Below are positions 1-10,576 of a stretch of 46,104 nucleotides of DNA, one piece after another (the first letter of the stretch is position 1; the number at the start of each line of letters is the position of its first letter). Origin of the DNA: Roseateles sp. (GTDB taxonomy: Bacteria > Pseudomonadota > Gammaproteobacteria > Burkholderiales > Burkholderiaceae_C); the NCBI GenBank assembly GCA_019234295.1, contig JAFALK010000063.1, forward strand, positions 1-46,104, given 5' to 3'. The position numbers and the translations under genes are program-made. Under the pieces are notes generated by a model that saw nothing but the letters and a program-made list of their open reading frames with translations, was not told the DNA's origin and ran no database searches.

Positions 1-285
1 GCATGCCTTAATGAATAGGCGATGAATGCCAATAATTCAAGAAATTTAGTGTCTACAAATCAGACACCGAAATCCAATGCAAAACAGCCTGCCTCATAGG
101 TGAGAACAGGCTGTCAGAGCTCGAGAATGGGCCGGAACTTCAGCCTAATGGTACGAAAGTCATGGGTGCGGATAGGCGCTCTCCACTGGCGTCGACCGGA
201 GAGTTGGGCTGCGCAATTTTCCTAATTTCATAGGGGAATACTGACGCTCTGTGCGCCATGAGGTCACGCCCGTTTCCAAAACTAG
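1..285. other. Intergenic region, no gene
   Basis: No plausible coding region is visible. Three short structures are present. A perfect 6-bp inverted repeat, GTGTCT at 49-54 and AGACAC at 62-67, could be an operator. An 8-bp hairpin, ACAGCCTG at 84-91 and CAGGCTGT at 107-114, has a TTTT run only when read leftward. A half-site TGGTACGAAA at 149-158 repeats the left arm of the operator at 315-336. Whatever gene lies to the left is outside the window. Confidence 0.5.
80..114 (-). terminator. Possible terminator hairpin
   Basis: ACAGCCTG (84-91) pairs with CAGGCTGT (107-114), and CTCA/TGAG can pair inside the loop. The run of four T residues needed for intrinsic termination is found only in the leftward direction. 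No leftward gene is visible to the right of it, so its role is unclear. It may equally be a regulatory palindrome. Confidence 0.25.
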
Positions 286-336
286 TTGCACAACTTCACG
301 CAATGGAATACAAATGGTACGAAATAAAACGTACCA
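286..336 (+). promoter_or_regulatory. Promoter with overlapping palindromic operator
   Basis: A sigma70-like promoter is visible: TTGCAC at 286-291, a 17-bp spacer, and TACAAA at 309-314. Directly after the -10 box, where transcription should start, is a perfect inverted repeat TGGTACG (315-321), 8-bp AT-rich spacer, CGTACCA (330-336). Allowing one mismatch the arms reach 10 bp. A second half-site, TGGTACGAAA, lies at 149-158. The placement is what is expected for a repressor of the TonB-dependent receptor gene that starts at 420. No regulator gene for it is in the window. Confidence 0.5.
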
Positions 337-419
337 ATTGGTCGCATTGCCCAGCGCGGCGAGGCCGACTGCCCGAACCCGGGCTCGAGCTCACGAGAGC
401 CCAACAAAGGAGAGAGCGC

Positions 420-3245
420 ATGAAACTGAAGCCCACACCTCTGGCCGCCGCCGCGGCAACCCTGGCCCTGATGGCCGGCCTGAGTCCCGCCCATGCCGCG
501 GACGCGCAGGACGGCAGCGCCCAGGACAACAAGCTCGAGACCGTGACGGTCACCGGTATCCGCGCCTCCATCGAGAAGTCGATGAACACCAAGCGCAATG
601 CGGACACCAATATCGAAGCCGTGTCGGCCGAGGACGTGGGCAAGATGCCGGACAAGAACATCGCCGACGCACTCTCGCGTCTGCCCGGCGTGAACGTGCA
701 GTACGGCGGCGCGTTGGCGATGGACGAGGCTGAGCGTGTGGCCATCCGCGGCACGAGCCCGAACCTGAACATGGTGACCATCAACGGCCACTCCCTGTCC
801 GCTGGCGACTGGCACCTGGGCGACCAGGCAGGGAGCGGCCGCAGCGTCGGCTTCGGCCTCATGCCCTCACAGTTGATCGGTCAGACCATCGTCTACAAGA
901 CCAGCCGCGCCGACGTCGCCGAAGGCGGCATCTCGGGCAGCGTGGACATCATCACGCGCAGGCCGCTGGACTTCAAGAAGCAGCTCAGCGGGGAGGTGTC
1001 ACTGGGCATGGCCTATGCGACTCTGGCGAGCAAGACCGACCCCCAGGCCAGCGCCCTGGTGGCCTGGAAGAGCCCGGACAACAGCTTCGGCGTGCTGTTG
1101 CAGGCCTTCAAGGAAGACCGCCACCTGCGCCGCGACGGCCAAGAAGTCTTTGGCTACGACGTGCTCACCGCGGCCCAGGCCGCGGCCGCTGGCCAGCCGA
1201 GCCTGGCCGGCAAGCGCATGACGAGCAGCCTGAACGCGGCCGAGTTCGATGGCGTGCGCAAGCGCAGCGGCGCCTTCGTCGACTTGCAATTCCGCCCCAG
1301 CAGCAAGGTCGAGCTGAACCTGACTGCCTTCCGTGACGAGCTCAACGCCGATAACTACAACAGCTCCGCCTACGCCCTGCCGTCGCAGCTGGTGCGCGCG
1401 GGCTACCAGATCGTCAATCCAGTGGTGGACGGGAACGTGATCACCAGCGCCACGCTAGTCAAGCCGGCCAGCAATCCGCAGGTGGTGGGTGTGGAGTTCG
1501 ACCACTTCATGCGCCAGGGCGCCAAGTCCACCAGCCAGTTCGTCGACCTGGACGGCAAGCTGGTGGTCAGCGACGCGCTGACCTTCAAGGCCCGAGCCGG
1601 CGCCACCAAGGGCGAGGGCCTGACGAATTCGGAGCCGAGCATGGTCTTCGGCCTGATCAGCCCCGCCCAGGTCAAGTATTCCCAGACGCCCAGCGCACCG
1701 ACCTCCTACTCGGTGCTCGACGCCGCCGGCAAGCCCATCGATATGGGCAACGTCAACAACTTCCAGCTGATGAGCGCCCTGGCCCCGGCCGTGGCCTCCA
1801 TCGACAAGGAAAGCTATCTGCACCTGGACGGGGAGTACAAGCTCGGCGGCGAGATCTTCACTGCGCTGAAGTTCGGCGGCCGCGCCACCTGGCACGAGCG
1901 CTCTTACGACCGCTGGGAAGGGCGCTACGACGCGCAGGACACAGCGGCCGGCCCGGTCACGCCTTCGCCCTTCATCCCGGTGACGGGCGGCCTGCTGGTC
2001 GGCAACCTGATCCCCGCCTCGGCCCAGCCGGTGCCGGCCTCAAGCTACCCGTCTAACTGGGGCAGCGGCCTGAGCGCGGACATCCCGCGCGACTTTTTCC
2101 GCTACGACCCCAGCCAGCTGCAGGCCTGGGCCAACCAGAACGTGAACTGGGATCGAACGCTCAACCACAACTGGGCCAGCGGCTTTCACATCAAGGAAGA
2201 CAACACGGCCGCCTACGCGATGACTGAGTTCGAGCTGAGCCCGGCGATCAGCGGCAACGCTGGCCTGCGCTACGTGGAGTCCAAGCTCGAATCCACCTCC
2301 TACCAACTGATCCCGGCGGCGACCTGCGCGCCCCTGCAGCCCTGCTCCGTGGGCGGCGCCATTGTCGGCTCGCGCCTGGGCAGCTACGTGCCGCAGACCG
2401 TCAACGCCACGCAAAAGGACCTGCTGCCCAGCCTGAACATGCGCTGGGACATCGACAGCAAGCTGATCGCCCGCGCGGCGCTGACCCGCAGCCTCGGCCG
2501 CGCCAACTACAACGAGCTGGCCGGCGCTGTCATCCTGGATGACCTGCGCGGCACCGGCTCCAGTGGCAACCCCAACCTCAAGCCAATCACCTCAAACAAC
2601 GCCGACCTGACGCTGTCCTGGTACTTCGCGCCGCGAGCCCTGCTCAGCGGCGGCGTCTTCACCCAGCACGTGCAGAACTACGTGAAGGCCGGCACTTCGC
2701 AGGTGGACTACTTCAACATCACGCAGGGCAAGGTCACGACCTACACGGTCACCTCGCGCAAGGGCGTGGGGGCCACCATCAACGGCATGGAAGGTGCACT
2801 CGAGTTGCCGATCGCGGGCGGCTTCGGCTTCGGCGCCAACGGCACTTACGTGGACTCCAAGGACGCGGACGGCGTGCCGCTGCTAGGTACCTCGAGGTGG
2901 ACCTACAACCTGCGCGGCTTCTATGAAGACGACACGTTCAGCGCCAGCCTGTCCTGGAACTACCGCAGCTCGTACGCCTACGCTTTCCTCGGCGACGGCA
3001 CCAACACCGTGCTGACCAACGCCAACGGCGTGCCCACGCAGTACAACGGCCAGAACCGCTATGCCGGCTACGGCGCGCTGTCCCTGTCGCTGGGCTACAA
3101 GATCACGCCGGAGATCAGCGTGCACCTGGACGGCAACAATCTGAACGACCCGATCCGCCACACCTACTACATCACCGAGAACGCGACCGGCTACTGGCAT
3201 CAGAATGGCCGCCAGTATTTCTTGGCGCTGCGCATGAAGTTCTGA
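420..3245 (+). CDS. TonB-dependent outer-membrane receptor
   Basis: An energy-dependent outer-membrane importer of 941 residues. The start at 420 was chosen because an AAAGGAGAG ribosome site lies just upstream and a clean signal peptide follows (residues 1-26, ending AHA). An in-frame extension to 258 would bury the signal. The mature N-terminus carries a TonB box (ETVTVTG, about residue 40), then a plug domain (VGKMPDKNIADALSRLPGV), then a long beta-barrel ending in phenylalanine (RMKF). The RASIEKSM segment after the TonB box is typical of the large Caulobacter/Xanthomonas receptor group, often tied to sugars, but the substrate cannot be read from the sequence. There is no N-terminal signalling extension, so it is not a FecA-type transducer. 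The symporter downstream may handle the same solute. Confidence 0.9.
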   Translation: MKLKPTPLAAAAATLALMAGLSPAHAADAQDGSAQDNKLETVTVTGIRASIEKSMNTKRNADTNIEAVSAEDVGKMPDKNIADALSRLPGVNVQYGGALAMDEAERVAIRGTSPNLNMVTINGHSLSAGDWHLGDQAGSGRSVGFGLMPSQLIGQTIVYKTSRADVAEGGISGSVDIITRRPLDFKKQLSGEVSLGMAYATLASKTDPQASALVAWKSPDNSFGVLLQAFKEDRHLRRDGQEVFGYDVLTAAQAAAAGQPSLAGKRMTSSLNAAEFDGVRKRSGAFVDLQFRPSSKVELNLTAFRDELNADNYNSSAYALPSQLVRAGYQIVNPVVDGNVITSATLVKPASNPQVVGVEFDHFMRQGAKSTSQFVDLDGKLVVSDALTFKARAGATKGEGLTNSEPSMVFGLISPAQVKYSQTPSAPTSYSVLDAAGKPIDMGNVNNFQLMSALAPAVASIDKESYLHLDGEYKLGGEIFTALKFGGRATWHERSYDRWEGRYDAQDTAAGPVTPSPFIPVTGGLLVGNLIPASAQPVPASSYPSNWGSGLSADIPRDFFRYDPSQLQAWANQNVNWDRTLNHNWASGFHIKEDNTAAYAMTEFELSPAISGNAGLRYVESKLESTSYQLIPAATCAPLQPCSVGGAIVGSRLGSYVPQTVNATQKDLLPSLNMRWDIDSKLIARAALTRSLGRANYNELAGAVILDDLRGTGSSGNPNLKPITSNNADLTLSWYFAPRALLSGGVFTQHVQNYVKAGTSQVDYFNITQGKVTTYTVTSRKGVGATINGMEGALELPIAGGFGFGANGTYVDSKDADGVPLLGTSRWTYNLRGFYEDDTFSASLSWNYRSSYAYAFLGDGTNTVLTNANGVPTQYNGQNRYAGYGALSLSLGYKITPEISVHLDGNNLNDPIRHTYYITENATGYWHQNGRQYFLALRMKF

Positions 3246-3261
3246 TCATGAAGTTCTGATC
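3234..3261 (+). repeat. 14-bp tandem duplication across the receptor stop codon
   Basis: ATGAAGTTCTGATC occurs twice in perfect tandem (3234-3247 and 3248-3261). The first copy encodes the receptor's last residues (Met-Lys-Phe) and stop. The second copy is non-coding. It looks like a recent slippage event that left the reading frame intact. Confidence 0.85.
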
Positions 3262-3278
3262 GGCAGTTCTTGCTCCTC

Positions 3279-3315
3279 AGTGCCAATGTCGCCTTGCGCG
3301 CATTGGCGCTTTTTT
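3279..3315 (+). terminator. Rho-independent terminator after the receptor gene
   Basis: AGTGCCAATG (3279-3288) pairs with CATTGGCGCT (3301-3310) with one G-U pair, closing a 12-nt loop, followed by six T residues. It ends only 14 bp before the symporter start codon. Symporter expression must therefore come from read-through, or the hairpin acts as an attenuator that lowers symporter levels relative to the receptor. Confidence 0.75.
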
Positions 3316-3328
3316 CTTGTGACGGTTC

Positions 3329-4801
3329 ATGAGTCCCATCCTCCTGCTCGCTTTCATCGGCGCCTACTTCTTGCTTTTGCTGGGTATGGCGCATTGGCGC
3401 TCCAAGGGCGCCGACAGCGAGAGCTTCTTCATCGGCAACCGCGACAGCCACTGGATGCTGGTGGCATTCGGCATGATTGGCACCTCGCTCTCTGGCGTGA
3501 CCTTCATCAGTGTGCCCGGCGCCGTGGGCCTCACGGGCTTCAGCTACTTGCAGATCGTGCTGGGCCAATTCCTGGGCTACTTGCTGATCGCCTTCGTGCT
3601 GCTGCCGCTTTACTACCGGCTGCGGCTCAGCTCCATCTACGACTACCTGGGGCGGCGCCTGGGCCCGAAGTCCTACCGCACCGGCGCGGGCTTCTTCATC
3701 GTTTCGCGTACCTTGGGCGCTACGGCGCGGCTGTATCTGGTCGTCGGCGTGCTGCAGGACGCGGCCTTCGACGCCATCGGCATTCCCTTCTGGCTGACCA
3801 CGGCCGTGATCCTGGCGATGATCCTGCTCTATACCTATGAGGGCGGCGTCAAGACCATCGTCTGGACGGACACGCTGCAGACCGCTGGCATGCTCGCTGG
3901 GCTCGTCATATGCGTCGGCTTCCTGCTGCAGTCCTTGGACCTGTCCGTTGCGCAGGCCTGGGGCCAGATGCGCTCGCAGGGCCTGGCGGACATCCTCGTC
4001 ACCGACGTGGACAGCCGCGCCTTCTGGCTCAAGCAGTTCGTCGCCGGCGCCGCCATCGCAGTGGCCATGACCGGGCTGGACCAGGAGATGATGCAGAAGA
4101 ACATCTCGGTCAAGACGCTCGCAGGCGCGCAGAAGAACGTCGTCACGCTGGCGCTCGTGATGGTCGGCGTCGTGGGCCTCTTCCTCTTTCTCGGCGGCCT
4201 GCTCTACCTCTTCGCAAAGCAGGCAGGCATGGCCGAGAAGGGCGACCACCTCTTTGTTGCCGTCGTCATGCAGCATCTGCCGGCCTGGGTGCAGATGGTC
4301 TTCGTGCTCGCCCTGATCTCGGCCCTGTTCCCCAGTGCCGACGGCGCGATCACCGCGCTGACCTCGAGCTTTTGCATCGACCTACTCGGCCTGCAGCGCC
4401 GCACGGACTGGGACGAAGCGACCCGCACCCGGGTGCGACAGCGCGTGCACCTGAGCTTCGCCGTGCTTTTCCTGCTCGTGGTGATGGTGTTCCACTGGAT
4501 CGGCAATCCCAGCATGATCGGGCTGATCCTCAAGCTGGCCGCCTACACCTACGGACCGCTGCTGGGAATGTTCGCCTTCGGCATCTTCAGCCGCCGGGTC
4601 GCCCGCGACGGCGTCACGCCCTACGTCGCCGTGGCCGCGCCGGCGCTGTGCTGGCTGCTGGAGAGTCAGCAGGGGCGCTGGTTCGGCGCCTACGAGATGG
4701 GGCTGGAGTTGCTGCTCATCAATGGCGCCCTTTGCCTTGCAGGACTGCTGCTCTTCTCGAAGCGCGCCATCGATTTCGCACCACCCGCGCCAAGGGCATG
4801 A
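3329..4801 (+). CDS. Sodium:solute symporter (SSS family)
   Basis: A 490-residue inner-membrane protein with about 13 hydrophobic segments, the usual size and pattern for the SSS family of Na+-coupled importers. The N-terminal part has the family-like sequence GTSLSGVTFISVPG around residues 51-64, near the expected sodium site, and a conserved YEGGVKTIVWTDTLQT block near residue 170. The start at 3329 gives a membrane segment immediately; no strong ribosome site precedes it. It lies 83 bp after the TonB-dependent receptor, so the two may carry one solute across the outer and inner membranes. The substrate is not identifiable; SSS members take sugars, amino acids, vitamins or organic acids. 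Confidence 0.85.
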   Translation: MSPILLLAFIGAYFLLLLGMAHWRSKGADSESFFIGNRDSHWMLVAFGMIGTSLSGVTFISVPGAVGLTGFSYLQIVLGQFLGYLLIAFVLLPLYYRLRLSSIYDYLGRRLGPKSYRTGAGFFIVSRTLGATARLYLVVGVLQDAAFDAIGIPFWLTTAVILAMILLYTYEGGVKTIVWTDTLQTAGMLAGLVICVGFLLQSLDLSVAQAWGQMRSQGLADILVTDVDSRAFWLKQFVAGAAIAVAMTGLDQEMMQKNISVKTLAGAQKNVVTLALVMVGVVGLFLFLGGLLYLFAKQAGMAEKGDHLFVAVVMQHLPAWVQMVFVLALISALFPSADGAITALTSSFCIDLLGLQRRTDWDEATRTRVRQRVHLSFAVLFLLVVMVFHWIGNPSMIGLILKLAAYTYGPLLGMFAFGIFSRRVARDGVTPYVAVAAPALCWLLESQQGRWFGAYEMGLELLLINGALCLAGLLLFSKRAIDFAPPAPRA

Positions 4802-4983
4802 GGATCAGCACAGGCGCAATATTGCGCAGACCCTAGATCTGGCAGTCACCCCGTGGTCGGCAAGGCATTGAGCGGTGAGTGTCACTGATCGCCCGGCCGC
4901 CCCCACCAGCATTGGCGTTCGGACCCATTGGCCGATCTCAACTCCCGAAACTAGGGTCATTGAGGTGCTCCGTTGAAACGTAC

Positions 4984-5010
4984 AAAAAAAGCCGCGCTGG
5001 GCGCGGCTTC
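4984..5010 (-). terminator. Terminator of metK
   Basis: Read on the minus strand, AAGCCGCGC pairs with GCGCGGCTT (5001-5009 with 4989-4997) around a 3-nt loop, followed by seven T residues. It lies about 26 bp beyond the metK stop codon and is a textbook intrinsic terminator. Confidence 0.9.
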
Positions 5011-5035
5011 GTAGCGAATCGGAGGGGCCGCTGCG

Positions 5036-6214
<1,179 letters not shown>

Positions 6215-6346
6215 TTTTACACTCCTAGGTTGCTATCGATCGGCGTTGCCGTGCAATCTGGAGAAGACGCGGCGAACGCTTTAGCAGAATTTTTGAATCG
6301 CCCCGCAAGTTGTTCCATTTAACTCGGCGATGCGCTGATTATAAGA

Positions 6347-7210
6347 ATGTTGGCCCTGTTCCGAATCCTGTCCCGCTGGCCCTTGCGGTTTTTGCACGCC
6401 ATTGGCGCCATGCTGGGCTGGCTGACCTATCTGGCGTCGCCGAGCTACCGGCGGCGCATGCGCGAGCATTCGGCCCAGGCCGGCCTGCTCTGGGCGCAGG
6501 CGCGCGGCGCGGTCGCGAATTCGGGCCGCATGGTGGCCGAGCTGCCTTGGCTGTGGATGCGGCCGGCCGGCGAGACCCTCGGCGACAAGGTGCAATGGCG
6601 AGGCCGGGAGCTCGTGGAGGCGGCGCTCGACGCGGGGCGCGGCGTACTGATCCTCACCCCCCACCTGGGCTGCTTTGAGATCATTGCCCAGGCAATTGCC
6701 GAAACCTATGGTGCGCGCGCACCAATGACGGCCATGTTCCGCCCGGCTCGCAAGGAGATTCTGCGCGAGCTGGTCGAGCGCTCGCGCGACCGGCCCGGCC
6801 TGCTGGCCACGCCGGCCACGCTGGCCGGCGTGCGGCAGATGATCCGCGCGCTGCGCAAGGGCGAATTCGTGGGCCTGCTGCCCGACCAGGCGCCGCCCGA
6901 CGGCCTCGGGGTTTGGGTGCCCTTCTTTGGCAGGCCGGCCTACACCATGACCCTGGCCGGCCGGCTGATCCAACAGACGGCCTGCACGCCCCTGTGCCTG
7001 CGCGGCGAGCGCCTGGGCGGCGGGCGTGGTTTCGTCATCCACGTAGAGCCAGGCCCTGTCATTGGGCCCCAAGACACGCCAGAATCCGCGGCCACTGCCG
7101 TGAACCAAGCCATGGAAACCCTGATCCGCCAAGCTCCCGACCAATACCTCTGGAGCTACAACCGCTACAAGGCCCCGCGCGGGCTCGACATCGGCGCTGC
7201 TCCCGAGTGA
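6347..7210 (+). CDS. Lysophospholipid/lipid A acyltransferase, LpxL/HtrB family (first copy)
   Basis: A membrane-associated acyltransferase of 287 residues that probably adds a secondary acyl chain to the Kdo2-lipid A precursor at the inner membrane. The family H-X4-D/E catalytic motif is seen as HLGCFE (H106, E111), followed by an FRPARK segment and a later LLPDQAP block, all typical of LpxL/LpxM proteins. The N-terminal 30 residues are hydrophobic and should anchor it. The last four bases overlap the GTG start of the next gene, a second member of the same family, so the pair is probably translated together. Which of the two does the first and which the second acylation cannot be told. Confidence 0.88.
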   Translation: MLALFRILSRWPLRFLHAIGAMLGWLTYLASPSYRRRMREHSAQAGLLWAQARGAVANSGRMVAELPWLWMRPAGETLGDKVQWRGRELVEAALDAGRGVLILTPHLGCFEIIAQAIAETYGARAPMTAMFRPARKEILRELVERSRDRPGLLATPATLAGVRQMIRALRKGEFVGLLPDQAPPDGLGVWVPFFGRPAYTMTLAGRLIQQTACTPLCLRGERLGGGRGFVIHVEPGPVIGPQDTPESAATAVNQAMETLIRQAPDQYLWSYNRYKAPRGLDIGAAPE

Positions 7211-8118
7211 CCTCCACCCAACGTTTCCAACACGGCGGCGCGCGCGCGCTGCTGGCCCTGCTGTGGCTGCTGCACTGGCTGCCGCTACCCTTGCTGGCCG
7301 CGCTCGGCCAAGGCCTGGGTGCCTTGCTGTTCCGGCTGGCCCGCTCGCGACGCCGGGTGGCGCTGCGCAATCTTGAGTTGTGCTTTCCCGAAAAGAGTGC
7401 GGCCGAGCGCGAGGCGATTGCGCGCGAGCATTTCGGCTGGCTCGCCCGCAGCCTGCTCGAACGCGGCGTGCTCAGCTATTCGAGCCGGGCGCGCCTGCGC
7501 CGCCTCACGCGCTTCAAGGGCGACGTGAAGCTGGCCGAGCGCGGTGGCCAGCCAGTGATGTGGCTGACGCCGCATTTCGTCGGCCTGGAGTGGGTGGGGC
7601 CGCTCTTGATGACGGAGCAGACCTGCCCCGGCATCAGCATCTACCAGCGTCAGAGCAACCCGGTCTTCGACACCGCCTTGCGCCGCATGCGTTCGCGCTT
7701 CGGCACGACCGAGCTGATCAGCCGCCACGACGGTGTGCGCCAGGTCGTGCGCCGCGTGCGTCAGGGCTGGCTGTTCATGAACCTGCCCGACATGGACTTC
7801 GGCCGCAGGGACTCGGAGTTCGTGCCCTTCTTCGGCGTTCCGGCGTGCACCCTGCTGGCGCCCTCGCGCATGGCGGCCTCGCTGAAGATGCAGGTCCAGC
7901 CCATCATCGTGACCATGCTGCCCGGCGGCCAGGGCTACGAGATCGAGGCCTGCGAGCCGCTGGCGGATTACCCCAGCGAAGACGCCGTGGCCGACGCCAC
8001 GCGCTTTCACGTCTGGCTGGAGGCGCGCATCCGCGCCAACCCGGCCCAGTACCTTTGGGTACACAAGCGCTTCAAGACCCGCCCCGAAGGCGAGCCAGCC
8101 CTCTACGGCCGACGATAA
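7207..8118 (+). CDS. Lysophospholipid/lipid A acyltransferase, LpxL/HtrB family (second copy)
   Basis: Second LpxL/LpxM-type acyltransferase, 303 residues from a GTG start at 7207. This start overlaps the stop codon of the previous gene in the sequence GTGA, and the open frame upstream of it lies inside that gene. The catalytic H-X4-E motif is HFVGLE (H123, E128); [10 protein letters not shown] and LPDMDFG follow at family-typical places. The N-terminus has a hydrophobic anchor (about residues 13-45). With its neighbour it probably supplies the two late acyl chains of lipid A. dapF starts 7 bp after its stop, so the operon continues. Confidence 0.87.
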   Translation: MTSTQRFQHGGARALLALLWLLHWLPLPLLAALGQGLGALLFRLARSRRRVALRNLELCFPEKSAAEREAIAREHFGWLARSLLERGVLSYSSRARLRRLTRFKGDVKLAERGGQPVMWLTPHFVGLEWVGPLLMTEQTCPGISIYQRQSNPVFDTALRRMRSRFGTTELISRHDGVRQVVRRVRQGWLFMNLPDMDFGRRDSEFVPFFGVPACTLLAPSRMAASLKMQVQPIIVTMLPGGQGYEIEACEPLADYPSEDAVADATRFHVWLEARIRANPAQYLWVHKRFKTRPEGEPALYGRR

Positions 8119-8125
8119 TCAGCCG

Positions 8126-8968
8126 ATGTACCAGCGCTTCACCAAGATGCAGGGGGCCGGCAACGACTTTGTCGTCATCGACGCCACCGCGCAGCCCTTC
8201 GAACTGACGCCCGAGCAGATGCGCACCCTGGGCGACCGCCGATTCGGCGTGGGCTGCGACCAGATTCTCGTCATCGAGCGCTCAGATCGCCCCGAGATGG
8301 ACTTCCGTTACCGCATCTTCAATGGTGCTTCGGGCGACGAGGTCGAGCACTGCGGCAACGGCGCGCGCTGCTTCGTGCGCTATGTGGTCGACAAGGGCCT
8401 GACGAGCAAGCGCAGCATCCGCGTCGAGACGGTCAACGCCGAGCTCGAGCTGATCCTGGGCGAGGACGGCCGCGTCACCGTGGACATGGGCGCGCCCGTC
8501 TTCGAACTGGAGCGTCTGCCCTTCATGCCCTTTGGCCTCGCGCCGCGAGTCAATGGTGGGATGGAGTTATGGCCACTGCTCGATCGCGAGTGGGCGATGG
8601 TCTCCATGGGCAATCCGCATGCCGTGACCGTCGTGGACGATGTGGATTTGACCCCCGTCACGACCCTGGGCCCGCGCATCGAGTCCAATCCGCATTTCCC
8701 ACGCCGCGTCAACGTCGGATTTCTGCAGATCGTCTCGCGTGGCGAGGTCCGGCTTCGCGTGTTCGAGCGCGATGCCGGCGAAACCCTCGCCTGCGGCACG
8801 GGTGCCTGCGCGGCCGTGGTGGCGGGTATCCGGCAAGGCCTGCTCGACGCGTCGGTGGAGGTGCACATGCGCGGCGGCCGCCTGAGAATCGAATGGGAAG
8901 GTGGTGCGTCGCCGGTGCGCATGACCGGTCCCGCGCAATCCGTATTTGAGGGAGAGATCGAACTGTGA
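8126..8968 (+). CDS. dapF: Diaminopimelate epimerase
   Basis: Converts LL- to meso-diaminopimelate, the precursor of lysine and of the peptidoglycan cross-link. The 280-residue length is normal. The N-terminus [15 protein letters not shown] is the family signature, and the two catalytic cysteines are visible at C76 (HCGNGARC) and C223 (ACGTGAC). The start at 8126 fits the family N-terminus. The stop overlaps the GTG start of the DUF484 gene by four bases. dapF, DUF484, xerC is a widely conserved proteobacterial order. Confidence 0.97.
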   Translation: MYQRFTKMQGAGNDFVVIDATAQPFELTPEQMRTLGDRRFGVGCDQILVIERSDRPEMDFRYRIFNGASGDEVEHCGNGARCFVRYVVDKGLTSKRSIRVETVNAELELILGEDGRVTVDMGAPVFELERLPFMPFGLAPRVNGGMELWPLLDREWAMVSMGNPHAVTVVDDVDLTPVTTLGPRIESNPHFPRRVNVGFLQIVSRGEVRLRVFERDAGETLACGTGACAAVVAGIRQGLLDASVEVHMRGGRLRIEWEGGASPVRMTGPAQSVFEGEIEL

Positions 8969-9663
8969 GCAAGGACATGGGTATCTCGGGCATCACCGAG
9001 CAGGACATCGCCGACTACCTCGTCAGCACCCCCGGCTTCTTCGAGCGCCACGCGGGCCTGCTCGCCACGATCCAGCTGAGCCACCCGCACGGGCACCGCA
9101 CGGTGTCGTTGCAGGAGCGCCAGGCCGAGATGCTGCGCGACAAGATCAAAGGCTTGGAGTCGCGCATCATGGACATGATCCGCAATGGCCAGGAGAACAT
9201 CGGCATCGCCGACCGGCTGCACCGCTGGACCGTGGAGCTCATGCGCCAGGCCGACGCGGCCAGCCTGCCTGAGCAACTGTGCAGCAGCCTGCGCCACGAG
9301 TTCCTGATTCCGCTGGCCGGCCTGCGCCTGTGGGGCGTGGCACCCAGCCATGCCGGTGCGAGCTTCGCGGCCGCAGTCAGCGAAGACGTGAGGAGCTTCG
9401 CAGCCAGCCTGAGCCAGCCGTATTGCGGCGTGAACTCCGGCTTCGAGGCTGCGCGCTGGCTGGACGCGCCCGAGGGCGGCGCGGCGACCTCGCTGGCCCT
9501 GGTCCCATTGACGATCACTGCGGGCGGCGAGACCAAGACTTTCGGCCTGCTCGTGCTCGGTTCACCCGACCCCACCCGCTACACGGCCGAGATGGGGACC
9601 GAGTTCTTGGCCCGCATCGGCGACATCGCCAGCGCGGCGCTGGCTCGTCTGCTCGGTGACTGA
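8965..9663 (+). CDS. DUF484 family protein
   Basis: A cytoplasmic protein of 232 residues, start GTG at 8965 overlapping the dapF stop. The N-terminal motif ([23 protein letters not shown]) and the following [12 protein letters not shown] are diagnostic of DUF484 proteins. The central and C-terminal part resembles a GAF fold by family knowledge. Its position between dapF and xerC is conserved across Proteobacteria, but the biochemical role of the family is not established. The end overlaps the xerC start by eight bases. Confidence 0.92.
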   Translation: MSKDMGISGITEQDIADYLVSTPGFFERHAGLLATIQLSHPHGHRTVSLQERQAEMLRDKIKGLESRIMDMIRNGQENIGIADRLHRWTVELMRQADAASLPEQLCSSLRHEFLIPLAGLRLWGVAPSHAGASFAAAVSEDVRSFAASLSQPYCGVNSGFEAARWLDAPEGGAATSLALVPLTITAGGETKTFGLLVLGSPDPTRYTAEMGTEFLARIGDIASAALARLLGD

Positions 9664-10576
9664 AGTCCAGGCCTATCTGGAACACGTCCGCGTGCAGCGC
9701 CGCCTCGCGCCGCGCACGCTGGCGATCTACGGCGACGCCCTGGCCCGGCTTCAGGGCTTTGCCGAACGCGACGGCATCGAGCTGCTGATGGTGCAGCCCG
9801 CGCACGCACGCCGCTGGCTCGGGCGGTTGCATGGCGAACAAGGTCTGGCGCCACGCACGATCGCGCAGGCGCTGTCGAGCTGGCGTGGCTTCTACCGCTG
9901 GCTGGGAAGCGATCTGAAGGTGGCCCAGAACCCCTTCGAGGGCCTGCGTGCGCCCAAGGCCGCCAAGCCCCTGCCCAAGGCCCTGGGCGTTGACGACGCC
10001 GTGCAACTGGCCAGTTATGCAGATGCTCAGCGCCGGCCGGCCGACGAGGCGCTCGACCGCGCGCTCGTGGAACTGCTTTACGGCTGCGGCCTGCGCGTGG
10101 GCGAGCTCGTTGGCCTCGATGCCCAGGCCGGCAAGGAGGCCCGAGGCTGGCTCGATCTGGCCGAGGGCGAGGCTCAGGTGCTGGGCAAGGGCTCCAAGCG
10201 CCGCAGCGTGCCCATGGGCGCGCCTGCGGTGAAGGCCGTGCAGGACTGGCTCGTGCATCGGCCGACCCGCGCGCGCGAGGATGAGCCGGCGCTCTTCGTG
10301 GGCGCGCGCGGCGGTCGGCTCGGCGACGCGCAGATCCGCGCCCGCCTCAAGGCCCGGGCCATTGCCGCCGGCATGCCCAGTCACGTGCATCCGCACATGC
10401 TGCGCCACTCCTTCGCCTCGCACCTCCTGCAGTCCAGCGGCGACCTGCGCGCGGTGCAGGAGCTCTTGGGCCATGCCCACATCACCACCACCCAGGTCTA
10501 CACCTCGCTCGACTACCAGCACCTGGCCAAGGTCTACGACGCCGCGCATCCGCGGGCAAAGAAGAAGACACCATGA
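9656..10576 (+). CDS. xerC: Tyrosine recombinase XerC
   Basis: Resolves chromosome dimers at dif together with XerD. The 306-residue protein starts at GTG 9656 inside the end of the DUF484 gene. The N-terminal SAM-like DNA-binding domain covers about residues 1-95. The catalytic set is complete: R147 (GLRVGE), K178 (GKGSK), H247 and R250 (HMLRHSFA), H273 (LGHAH) and nucleophile Y282 (VYTSLDY). The conserved dapF-DUF484-xerC context supports XerC over XerD or a phage integrase. Its stop overlaps the start of the next gene in ATGA. Confidence 0.95.
   Translation: MTEVQAYLEHVRVQRRLAPRTLAIYGDALARLQGFAERDGIELLMVQPAHARRWLGRLHGEQGLAPRTIAQALSSWRGFYRWLGSDLKVAQNPFEGLRAPKAAKPLPKALGVDDAVQLASYADAQRRPADEALDRALVELLYGCGLRVGELVGLDAQAGKEARGWLDLAEGEAQVLGKGSKRRSVPMGAPAVKAVQDWLVHRPTRAREDEPALFVGARGGRLGDAQIRARLKARAIAAGMPSHVHPHMLRHSFASHLLQSSGDLRAVQELLGHAHITTTQVYTSLDYQHLAKVYDAAHPRAKKKTP

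Noticed and set aside
4814..4827. Perfect 14-bp palindrome GCGCAATATTGCGC after the symporter
   Set aside because: No loop and no T run, and no promoter nearby; a chance palindrome or single protein site, too little to call.
6215..6346. Possible SAM or SAH riboswitch before metK
   Set aside because: No recognisable aptamer core or switching hairpin was seen in the 132-bp region.
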